Positions 1 to 6,638 of a DNA stretch of 64,000 nt are shown in pieces. The stretch comes from an uncultured Atopobium sp. (lineage in GTDB: Bacteria; Actinomycetota; Coriobacteriia; Coriobacteriales; Atopobiaceae): NCBI GenBank assembly GCA_947252455.1, contig CAMXVQ010000002.1, forward strand, positions 45,702-109,701, given 5' to 3'. Numbering within the stretch: position 1 is the stretch's first letter; each line of letters begins with the position of its first letter. The notes beneath the pieces are model-generated. The model was not told the origin of the DNA. It saw only the letters and a list, made by a program, of their open reading frames with translations, and made no database searches. The translations under genes and the position numbers were made by a program.

Positions 1-654
1 CACGTATGCAGCCTGTGAATCAGTATTTTCTGCCTGTTTTTGGATGGCTGCCTGCGCTTCTGCGCTTAAGCTGTTGTAATAGCTTTGAGCTTCACTAAGT
101 TTTGACTGAATATCATCAATTTGAGACTGAAGTTTTTCGCCCTGTGCTTTTTCTTTTGCCTGCTGCTCTTCCAACGCTGATTTTTGGCTGGCAAGCTCGC
201 GCGACAAATCACGTACGTCATTAATGGTGCGTGCATCTTCTTGCGAAACAGAATCCATATAATGAATACGACTTACAAGATCTTCCATACTTGTTGAGCC
301 CATAATAAGCTCAAGCATAGATGCAACACCCGATTTATAGCTACTCCGAACACGCTTGCTCAGTATTTCTTTTGCAGTATCAAGCTTTTGAGTTGTCTGT
401 GCAATTTCTTGTTCTTTATCAACAATTTCGGTGGCGATCTTTTGAAGATTTCCTTCGTTTTCATCCAAACTATTCTGACAATCTTTAAGTTCTGCTGCAA
501 GCGAATCAATCTTATCAGATGCAGCCTGGATCTCCGACGGCTGCACGGCATAAGCAGCGGTTATAGGATAGGATGAAGTTAATGTAAGGGCACAAACAAG
601 ACCAGCAGTTACAGCTTTATAACCAAGCTTGTTATTCTTGGTAGTTAGTAACAT
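1..654 (-). CDS. Exported coiled-coil cell-wall protein (PcsB/CwlO-like N-terminal region), 3' end outside window
   Basis: Partial gene: 218 codons are visible, open to base 1, so the C-terminus lies beyond the left edge. The ATG at 654-652 follows a GGAAGG ribosome site seven bases upstream. Residues 1-36 form a signal peptide: lysines at 6, 9 and 13, a hydrophobic stretch (AGLVCALTL), and a likely cut after AYA36. The rest is almost entirely charged heptad-like coiled coil, with the segment SSYKSGVASMLELIMGS near residues 105-121, typical of the N-terminal domain of PcsB/CwlO peptidoglycan hydrolases and regulators. In that family the coiled coil precedes an NlpC/P60 or CHAP domain, which cannot be seen here. 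It lies 118 bp downstream of apt on the same strand and probably has its own promoter. Likely role: cell-wall cleavage or separation outside the membrane. Confidence 0.8.
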   Translation of the reverse strand, partial: MLLTTKNNKLGYKAVTAGLVCALTLTSSYPITAAYAVQPSEIQAASDKIDSLAAELKDCQNSLDENEGNLQKIATEIVDKEQEIAQTTQKLDTAKEILSKRVRSSYKSGVASMLELIMGSTSMEDLVSRIHYMDSVSQEDARTINDVRDLSRELASQKSALEEQQAKEKAQGEKLQSQIDDIQSKLSEAQSYYNSLSAEAQAAIQKQAENTDSQAAYV

Positions 655-772
655 TTTATTACCTTCCAAAATATACGGACTTCACAGTTAGAGTTCGATT
701 TTTGTACGTATAGTGGTTAAAATGATACGATGCACATGAGCATAAGTCAAGCAACGGGCAGATAAATCCATA

Positions 773-1306
773 TTAATTGACCTGCACAAGTGTGTACATT
801 TCTTGGTCAAATTCCTTTTTAATAATGTCACGAGGATGCAAAAAGGCAAGCTCTAAAAGAAAAGAAAAACCGATCAGTTGTGCTCCTGTTTGCTCTATGA
901 GATGCGCGGTTGCAACAGAGGTTCCTCCAGTTGCAACTAAATCATCTACAATAAGAACGCGATCCTCCTTTGTAAGAGCATCTTTGTGAATTTCAAGCTC
1001 ATTAGAACCGTATTCCAAATCATAGGCTTCGCGCAAAACCTCTCGAGGCAACTTTCCTGGCTTACGAGCAGGGACAAAGCCTGCATGAAGCTTATAAGCA
1101 ACGGGCGCTCCCAGTAAAAACCCGCGAGCCTCAGCACCAATCACCTTGGTAATGTGTTTATCAGCAAAGTGATCAGCAATCGCATCGACAGCAGCCGCAA
1201 ATCCTTCGGAATTTCCAACTAAAGGCGTAATATCTTTAAACACAACACCTGGTTCAGGATAATCTTTGATGTTGTAAATAAGTGACTCAAAATCAAATGA
1301 AGACAT
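773..1306 (-). CDS. apt: Adenine phosphoribosyltransferase
   Basis: Purine salvage enzyme: adenine plus PRPP gives AMP plus pyrophosphate, in the cytoplasm. At 177 residues it has the normal family length. The PRPP-binding loop RVLIVDDLVATGGTS at residues 116-130 is intact, and the N-terminal DYPEPGVVFKDITPL (15-29) and GAEARGFLLG (57-66) are typical of Apt. The ATG at 1306 is preceded by AAAGGA at good spacing. It sits 45 bp downstream of the MerR regulator on the same strand and may be read with it. In many actinobacteria apt sits near relA, which is not seen here. Nothing is abnormal in the reading frame. Confidence 0.97.
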   Translation of the reverse strand: MSSFDFESLIYNIKDYPEPGVVFKDITPLVGNSEGFAAAVDAIADHFADKHITKVIGAEARGFLLGAPVAYKLHAGFVPARKPGKLPREVLREAYDLEYGSNELEIHKDALTKEDRVLIVDDLVATGGTSVATAHLIEQTGAQLIGFSFLLELAFLHPRDIIKKEFDQEMYTLVQVN

Positions 1307-1351
1307 ATCTGTCCTTTCAAAACAAAAAATCGAAGCTTAAACATGTAGTGG

Positions 1352-2080
1352 TTACTTTATATCCTCTTTATGCGTGTTAAACGTTTTCTGGATCTTTTTG
1401 CGTATGAGCTGATTTCTAATAGATCCCGTAAGCGAAAGGATTGTATCAAAAGCTTTCTCAAATCTTTCACGGCTTTGCTTTGTTTGCTGCACATCTACCC
1501 CACCGGCTTTAGTTGCAAAAATAACAAGCGCATGTTCAAACAGTGCTGACTCACGATTAGAAGCAATTACGTATTGCCGCAAATTTTTTGGTCCAATACT
1601 GTAATGCGTTAACTCATCACATGTCTTAATGAGATCAAAGTCTCTACTATCAACCAACTCTCTACCATGAGGTGAACGTTTAAAGTCAATGAGACCAGCA
1701 TCAGCTAGCTGCCGTGTAAAGCTAATAGAAACTCCCACCAACTCTGGTATTCTATCTAAAGGATACAGCCTATGCGAAGGTGCTAGGATTTCTTCTTGTG
1801 TAGCGTCTGCGTCCATTCCACGTGATTGCAACTCTTGCGTACGCTGCAATTTTTCTTTTATAACCGACAACGGCATAAATTTATGTTTTTGCAGGTAAAG
1901 AATATCTTCTAAACGCTTAATGTCATAACTTGAATAAAGCCGATAACCAGTTTTAGTACGCGCGGGCTCTATAAGGCCTTCGTTTTCTAAATACCGAATT
2001 TTAGATATGCTAATATCCGGATAACGTTCTTTAAGGTGAGCTACCACTTTTCCAATGGTAAGACAAGCTGGATGTGCCAT
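1352..2080 (-). CDS. MerR-family transcriptional regulator (Rv1828/FtsR type)
   Basis: DNA-binding regulator of 242 residues. The N-terminal MerR winged helix covers roughly residues 5-80 (TIGKVVAHLKE, then KIRYLENEGLIEP and TGYRLYSSYDIKRL). A second helix-turn-helix-like stretch lies at about 105-160 (PELVGVSISFTRQLADAGL). Two-domain MerR proteins directly downstream of an FHA protein match actinobacterial Rv1828 (FtsR in corynebacteria), which is linked to control of division genes. Here the ATG at 2080 follows the FHA stop codon by 8 bp, so the two are co-transcribed. No metal-binding cysteine pattern of classical MerR sensors is visible. Its targets cannot be inferred from this window. 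Confidence 0.85.
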   Translation of the reverse strand: MAHPACLTIGKVVAHLKERYPDISISKIRYLENEGLIEPARTKTGYRLYSSYDIKRLEDILYLQKHKFMPLSVIKEKLQRTQELQSRGMDADATQEEILAPSHRLYPLDRIPELVGVSISFTRQLADAGLIDFKRSPHGRELVDSRDFDLIKTCDELTHYSIGPKNLRQYVIASNRESALFEHALVIFATKAGGVDVQQTKQSRERFEKAFDTILSLTGSIRNQLIRKKIQKTFNTHKEDIK

Positions 2081-2088
2081 GGCAATAC

Positions 2089-2532
2089 CTATCTGCTCAG
2101 CGCAGACGAATCATGCGTAGACACATGCTTGTTAGTATGGAAAATCATACGAAACGTGCCAATTTGAATGGTGGAGCCATCTTTAAGAAATGCTTTATTG
2201 ACAATAGCACCGTCAATCCAGGTGCCATTAAGAGAATTGAGATCTTCTATAGTGACATAGCCTTGATCTAAAGAGGTGAAATCGATACGTGCATGTTTTC
2301 TTGAAACAGTCATATCATTAAGAAAAATACTGTTAGACGGATCGCGCCCTATAGTAATAATTGATGTATTTAGTTCAAAAACCATGCCAGTTTGGGGACC
2401 TTTGACAATAGCAAGTGTAGGATACACTGGATCTGGTTTATCAAAGATACTCGGTGAAGTAACATCAGTTGCTGGCATGCGAAAAATCTGCGTAGATCCT
2501 GCAGTAGTTGCGTTGTTTGGTTCTTGTTGCAT
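2089..2532 (-). CDS. FHA-domain signalling protein (GarA/OdhI-like)
   Basis: Small cytoplasmic phosphothreonine-binding protein of 147 residues. The FHA domain spans about 40-130: IGRDPSNSIFLNDMTVSRKHARI (61-83, described by its GR62-63 and SRKH77-80 landmarks) and the NGTWIDG loop at 102-108. The N-terminal tail contains STQIFRMP (13-20). Its position and pattern resemble the phosphorylation motif ETTSVFRA of GarA/OdhI, where a kinase-modified threonine folds back onto the FHA domain, so Thr14 is the candidate here. GarA/OdhI control 2-oxoglutarate and glutamate enzymes; whether this protein does is unknown. It precedes the Rv1828-type regulator, the same pair order as Rv1827-Rv1828. RBS AAAGGG lies before ATG 2532. 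Confidence 0.88.
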   Translation of the reverse strand: MQQEPNNATTAGSTQIFRMPATDVTSPSIFDKPDPVYPTLAIVKGPQTGMVFELNTSIITIGRDPSNSIFLNDMTVSRKHARIDFTSLDQGYVTIEDLNSLNGTWIDGAIVNKAFLKDGSTIQIGTFRMIFHTNKHVSTHDSSALSR

Positions 2533-2595
2533 AGTATCCCTTTCAAAAGCAATTCATATACTATCATAGCGCTAAGTAAGGCCTTTTGACTAGAC

Positions 2596-3009
2596 TTATC
2601 TACAGGCAATACAGCTAATTTCAACGCGAGCATCATCAGGCAGTGAACAGACGTGGGCTACACTTCGTGCAGGCGCAGGTAGATCAAAATGTTTGCGCAA
2701 AACAGCGTCAATTTCTGGTACGTCTTCAGGCGAAGTAACAAAAATAGTCATCTGTGCAATATCGGAAAGCGTACAATTTACTTCGTCTAAAAGCTTTACA
2801 AACGTTGTAATAATCTTTTCGGTTTGTTCAGCAACACTCAAGTTTACTTGAGTGTTAGTTGAGTGTTGGTTTATAGAAGAGAACGCGTGGTCTTGATCTT
2901 TTTCAATTCCTGTTTGACCCGATATAAAGATAAGACGACCTGCAGTAGTGGCTTGAGAATAAAAACCTTTGCTTTGACTGACATCTGCCGAGCTAATAGC
3001 ATACTTCAT
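2596..3009 (-). CDS. RidA-family reactive imine deaminase, with insertion
   Basis: RidA/YjgF proteins hydrolyse enamine and imine intermediates released by PLP enzymes. The family core is visible: YSQATTAGRLIFISGQTG (17-34), the arginine of PARSVAHV (Arg115) and the late glutamate (Glu130 in VEIS), which match the substrate-binding Arg and Glu of RidA. At 137 residues it is longer than the usual 125-130. The excess lies at about residues 38-58, where the family normally has a short loop. That insertion is encoded partly by a perfect inverted repeat at 2833-2856. The ATG at 3009 follows a GGGGG site. The upstream neighbour is a GcvT-like protein 10 bp away, so it belongs to the pgsA-gcvT-like-ridA run. 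Confidence 0.85.
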   Translation of the reverse strand: MKYAISSADVSQSKGFYSQATTAGRLIFISGQTGIEKDQDHAFSSINQHSTNTQVNLSVAEQTEKIITTFVKLLDEVNCTLSDIAQMTIFVTSPEDVPEIDAVLRKHFDLPAPARSVAHVCSLPDDARVEISCIACR

Positions 3010-3019
3010 TGTTTACCCC

Positions 3020-3874
3020 CTAGCCTTTAGTGGTTTGTAACTCACGTGCTCCAATATAGGACATATCCGAACGAACTAGATTATAGTTGTTTAGAACCCT
3101 ATACGAAAGGGTTAGTTTATCGTTACTGTTAACGTTAAGTTCCTCTGGTAAGCTTAAACAAAGGCTGGTGCATGCATGTTGATATGGCTGAGGCTCTACA
3201 TACGCAAAGGACAAAAAACTTCTCCACATAAGACGTGCATACCGTGCAGGTACAAACAGCAAATACCAAGATTGGCTCGGATGAAGACACAAACATGTTA
3301 TATGACCATCAAGTGAGATAGCAAAAACGCTCCCATTCTCAAAAACAGCACTATCATGGTCTATATAATCAAGCAAAAGTTGGTCTGCCGCACTTCCATA
3401 AAGTGCAATTGGCACAAGTTTTTCGTCATAAGTTGCTATACGTACGTGAGCAAATGGCTCGTAGGTATCCTGTTTTATATGTTGCACAAAATCCATCCAC
3501 ATGCTAAGCGTTTGCGCGCGAGAACTGGTATCAAGAATAACGTATTCATTATCTCCACTATGTGCTATATAAGGATACGAAATAACGCTACCGTCACCCG
3601 ATAAAACACAGGATAGGCGTGTATCCCCTATTCCAGCATGATCTGTTGCACTCAACATACTTATGTACGCCTGCGCATCCACGCCAGAAATTACACGATA
3701 AAAGACGCCAGACATATCTGCTATACAGCACTCGTGATCTGCAAGATCTTTGCTATCTGCTGCATCAGAAGATTGCTGAGGGTAGGACGTAACATGCTCA
3801 GTACCACCCTCATCGAGGGTAAAATTTGCACCTAATATCACGTGTTCGTCGTAAAGAATTCCATGATGGGTCAT
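3020..3874 (-). CDS. GcvT/YgfZ-like folate-binding protein
   Basis: Protein of 284 residues that resembles the N-terminal domains of glycine-cleavage T protein (aminomethyltransferase) and YgfZ. The segment RVISGVDAQAYISMLSATD (61-79) matches the T-protein pattern in which a Gly-x-Asp/Ala motif is followed by a short helix. It is followed by GDTRLSCVLSGDGSVISYPY, like the family's 'x-GQ-L/V-xxNxxGG-I-xDD' strand. It is shorter than GcvT (about 360 residues), lacks a clear C-terminal barrel and has a unique N-terminal region. No other glycine-cleavage genes are nearby, so a true T-protein role is unlikely. It starts 9 bp after pgsA and ends 10 bp before ridA. Function not assigned with confidence. 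Confidence 0.6.
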   Translation of the reverse strand: MTHHGILYDEHVILGANFTLDEGGTEHVTSYPQQSSDAADSKDLADHECCIADMSGVFYRVISGVDAQAYISMLSATDHAGIGDTRLSCVLSGDGSVISYPYIAHSGDNEYVILDTSSRAQTLSMWMDFVQHIKQDTYEPFAHVRIATYDEKLVPIALYGSAADQLLLDYIDHDSAVFENGSVFAISLDGHITCLCLHPSQSWYLLFVPARYARLMWRSFLSFAYVEPQPYQHACTSLCLSLPEELNVNSNDKLTLSYRVLNNYNLVRSDMSYIGARELQTTKG

Positions 3875-3883
3875 ACTGTGTCC

Positions 3884-4654
3884 TTAATGTTTACTTTTTA
3901 TAATTTTTAGACCTTGCGTTATGTAAGTTATTGCAGTTACTGAAGAAAAAACAACGCCAACATATATGAAGAACATACCCAACGGTACACTTTGAGCGTC
4001 AATTCCTGGCATAAATTCTAGGTTATAAAGTCCAAGTCCGTGAACGTACGGCAAACCAAACAGCGCGTCGCAAAACCCAAACATTAAACACGCAGTAGCA
4101 ATTTTACCGATGTAAATTACATCAAGTGGTCGACGCTGGTAACGCTGCAGAATAAGCGCCCCACAGGCCATAATGGTATCTCTTAAAATCACAAAAACAG
4201 CTATCCAAACTGGTATTTCTCCTGTTATTACAAGGCCTAAAACGCCCGTGGCAAGCAATACCCTATCCATAATGGGATCCATGATTTTACCCAACCAACT
4301 CACCGTTTGCGTTCTACGCGCAACTTGTCCGTCTAAAAAATCAGTAACCGCAGCAATCATATAACACATGAAAGCAAGAATTCTGTTGGTGCGAGAAATA
4401 AAGAGAACTAAAAAAATAAAGGTAAGAATGAGCCTACAAAAAGTTATACCATTAGCCACCGTATAAATTTGGTATGAAGGGTTAGATGAAGTACCAACCG
4501 GTGCGGTAGAGTCTTCGGCAACCATATAGTTTTTAACGGTAGACTTTGCGTGCTCTTTTGTAGTATGAGCTTGTGCTTTTATAGCATGCGCCGAGTGCGC
4601 AGCTTTATCCTTCAAATAGGACGAAATCTGTTGATTGTCTAAACCAGCCTTCAT
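3884..4654 (-). CDS. pgsA: CDP-diacylglycerol-glycerol-3-phosphate 3-phosphatidyltransferase
   Basis: Membrane enzyme making phosphatidylglycerol phosphate from CDP-diacylglycerol and glycerol-3-phosphate. The complete CDP-alcohol phosphotransferase motif is present: D105-x2-D108-G109-x2-A112-R113-x8-G122-x3-D126-x3-D130. Several hydrophobic membrane segments flank it (about 72-104, 136-160, 215-245). It has 256 residues against about 180-200 for the family. The surplus is an N-terminal, Ala/Lys/His-rich soluble tail of about 60 residues, all downstream of a good AAAGGA site at the ATG 4654, so the long start is probably real. It leads an operon with the GcvT-like and RidA genes. Its substrate CDP-diacylglycerol comes from CdsA encoded at 12802-13791. 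Confidence 0.93.
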   Translation of the reverse strand: MKAGLDNQQISSYLKDKAAHSAHAIKAQAHTTKEHAKSTVKNYMVAEDSTAPVGTSSNPSYQIYTVANGITFCRLILTFIFLVLFISRTNRILAFMCYMIAAVTDFLDGQVARRTQTVSWLGKIMDPIMDRVLLATGVLGLVITGEIPVWIAVFVILRDTIMACGALILQRYQRRPLDVIYIGKIATACLMFGFCDALFGLPYVHGLGLYNLEFMPGIDAQSVPLGMFFIYVGVVFSSVTAITYITQGLKIIKSKH

Positions 4655-4786
4655 AAACGATATCCTTTACGATTTAATACTAGTCTCTATTATAACCTAG
4701 ATGAATAGGTCTATGAATTTACAGTACAGATTTCTATTATTCTTTGCGAAGCTTACCACAATTTGTTACCATGGTTAAAGCTACGC

Positions 4787-4861
4787 GGGCGATTGGCTCA
4801 GGGGTAGAGCACTTCCTTCACACGGAAGGGGTCGTGGGTTCAAATCCCGCATCGCCCACCA
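4787..4861 (+). tRNA. tRNA-Val(CAC)
   Basis: Complete cloverleaf: acceptor GGGCGAT pairs with ATCGCCC, D arm GCTC/GAGC, anticodon stem CTTCC/GGAAG around loop TTCACAC (anticodon CAC, valine GTG codon), T arm GTGGG-TTCAAAT-CCCGC, then discriminator A and encoded CCA. A T-rich run starting four bases later probably ends the transcript. It lies on the opposite strand from its neighbours. Confidence 0.96.
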
Positions 4862-5155
4862 CTTTTTTCCTTCCTTTTTACCCAGGTAAACATACTTATT
4901 TACATGATAGCAAAATAACACCCGACCCATTTTTGTCCCATGATATTAAGGAATGACTACGTAAAGATATAGGAAAACTTACTTTTATTGCAAAATAATT
5001 GCATAAATTACGTGGTTCAAAACCAGTAGAAAAAATGGGTTTCGCTTATACCAGCAAAACCCATTATTTTGTTCTCTGCAAGATGAAACACTTGTACAAA
5101 TATCTCGGCATGAGAGGAGCTTTGAACAGTCTTTTCATCAGCATGAAATCAGTAT

Positions 5156-5875
5156 TTAGAGCAACATTAAAAGACTGTGATATAAAAACGCACCAAGCGT
5201 TGCACCCATAAGTGGTCCAACTACAGGGATCCATGAATATTCCCAATGTGAAGTACCTTTGTTGGGAATGGGCAGAAGTGAATGCATAATACGAGGCCCT
5301 AAATCGCGCGCTGGATTCATAGCATATCCTGTTGTTGAACCCAAACACAATCCAATAACTAGAATGAGAATACCTATGACAATTGGTCCAAGTCCATGTT
5401 CAAGACGATTAGGCCCAAGACACAAAACACCAATAATAAGCACCGATGTAGATAATACCTCGCCAAATAAATTAGAAGGCGTGTGACGAATAGCAGGCGC
5501 TGTACAAAAACATGAAAGAATAGCATCTTGATTTGTGGTTTGCTTCCAGTGAGGATAAAAATGGAGCCATACGCATACATTGGCGCACATAGCACCCAGA
5601 AATTGTGCCAAGATAAAAGAAGGAACCTGCTCCCATGAAATCTCCCCTACGTATGCAAGTGCAACACTAACAGCAGGATTTAAATGTGCTGGTCCAAAAA
5701 TTCCTGCAACATATACCGCAAGTGTAATTGCCATCGCCCAACCAGTAGCTGTTTGCATCCAGCCAGTGCCATATGATTTTGTTTGCTTTAATTCAACAGA
5801 ACAAATAACGCCCTCTCCTAAAAGCATCATAATAAATGTTCCTAAAAACTCACCTATCATAGGTAGCGTAATCAC
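5156..5875 (-). CDS. glpF: Glycerol uptake facilitator (aquaglyceroporin)
   Basis: Inner-membrane MIP-family channel of 239 residues. Both pore-forming NPA boxes are intact: GPAHLNPAV (NPA at 66-68) and GYAMNPARDLGPR (NPA at 187-189). The aspartate after the second NPAR, D191, is the residue that usually marks glycerol-conducting rather than water-only channels. Six hydrophobic membrane spans are apparent. The first codon is GTG at 5875 with AAGG nine bases upstream; an ATG five codons in is the alternative. A TATAAT box at 5942-5937 is a plausible promoter -10. No glycerol kinase or dehydrogenase gene is adjacent, so the channel appears to be an isolated transcription unit. The 294 bp between it and tRNA-Val hold no recognisable gene. 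Confidence 0.92.
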   Translation of the reverse strand: MITLPMIGEFLGTFIMMLLGEGVICSVELKQTKSYGTGWMQTATGWAMAITLAVYVAGIFGPAHLNPAVSVALAYVGEISWEQVPSFILAQFLGAMCANVCVWLHFYPHWKQTTNQDAILSCFCTAPAIRHTPSNLFGEVLSTSVLIIGVLCLGPNRLEHGLGPIVIGILILVIGLCLGSTTGYAMNPARDLGPRIMHSLLPIPNKGTSHWEYSWIPVVGPLMGATLGAFLYHSLLMLL

Positions 5876-6053
5876 GAATAATCGCCTTCTTTCCTAAGGG
5901 GAAACGATATGTCCCACATGTTTGACAAACGGTAAAATTATACGTGAAAAAACTTGGTTTTGACCGAAATGTATGCAAAATAGAACCGCTTCACTAGGTA
6001 TACAAAAAATTTGGTATAGAACTAGGTAATGTAGGCTGTAAATTCCAAAATAA

Positions 6054-6129
6054 TGGTGGAGAATACGGGGTTCGAACCCGTGACCTCATGGCTGCCAGCC
6101 ATGCGCTCTCCCAACTGAGCTAATTCCCC
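6054..6129 (-). tRNA. tRNA-Ala(GGC)
   Basis: Reading the minus strand: acceptor GGGGAAT pairs with ATTCTCC (one G-T pair), D arm GCTC/GAGC, anticodon stem CATGG/CCATG with loop CTGGCAG (anticodon GGC, alanine), T arm ACGGG-TTCGAAC-CCCGT, discriminator A and encoded CCA. All family-invariant positions look normal. Confidence 0.96.
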
Positions 6130-6322
6130 ATTACGGTCATCAAGACCTATTAATAATATCAAAACTTATAATTTCGTCAACGCAGAATTTTTATGCTTCA
6201 AAAATTATGCTATTTCTTCACGAGCGCCAACTCTGCAAACAGATCGTATGATCGACAGAGGCAACGCACCAAAAAGCCTATAAACGCACTATAACAAGCA
6301 CTCACCAAAAGCTGGTGCTAAG

Positions 6323-6351
6323 AAAAAACCCAACAGGCTTTCTGTTGGGTT
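6323..6351 (-). terminator. Rho-independent terminator after the CAT tRNA
   Basis: On the minus strand a perfect 10-bp stem AACCCAACAG/CTGTTGGGTT (6327-6351) with a five-base loop runs directly into a run of T. It lies 11 bp beyond the 3' end of the tRNA at 6362-6438 and fits a terminator for it. Confidence 0.9.
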
Positions 6352-6361
6352 ATATGTCTTA

Positions 6362-6438
6362 TGGTGGGCCCAGTAGGACTTGAACCTACAACCAAAGGAT
6401 TATGAGTCCTCTGCGCTAACCGATTGCGCTATAGGCCC
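6362..6438 (-). tRNA. tRNA with CAT anticodon, probably tRNA-Ile2 (lysidine-modified)
   Basis: Cloverleaf on the minus strand: acceptor GGGCCTA/TGGGCCC, D arm GCGC/GCGC, anticodon stem GAGGA/TCCTT (last pair G-T) around CTCATAA (anticodon CAT), T arm GTAGG-TTCAAGT-CCTAC, discriminator A, encoded CCA. A CAT anticodon fits initiator Met, elongator Met or Ile2. The C4-G69 and C5-G68 pairs and the ACTCATAATC...TTGGT context resemble tRNA-Ile2, whose C34 is changed to lysidine by TilS. Position 1 pairs with 72, which argues against initiator Met. The Ile2 call is inference. Confidence 0.8.
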
Positions 6439-6576
6439 GTAAATACTGCAGCAAAATCATTGCAAGTACGTTAGTAGAATACGCAAGAAAGCTCATTTTG
6501 GCAAGCATCAAATTAAAAATAGCTACGACTCTACGTAATTCACACGGGTTAAACAAGCAATTAAACAAGGCAAGTT

Positions 6577-6604
6577 AAACGCTATGCAGAGCGTTTAAAC
6601 GCTC
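6577..6604 (-). repeat. Overlapping inverted repeats downstream of proS
   Basis: Three 7-base arms occur here: AAACGCT (6577-6583), AGCGTTT (6590-6596) and AAACGCT (6597-6603). The middle arm can pair with either neighbour. GAGCGTTTAAACGCTC at 6589-6604 is a perfect 16-bp palindrome. It lies 35 bp past the proS stop and may form the 3' end of that transcript, though no strong T run follows. Confidence 0.5.
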
Positions 6605-6638
6605 CAATAACGCATATACAGCCATTAGACACCTATAC

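Noticed and set aside
4744..4956. Short plus-strand reading frame across the tRNA-Val gene
   Set aside because: It is an accidental frame running through the tRNA; no ribosome site or similarity.
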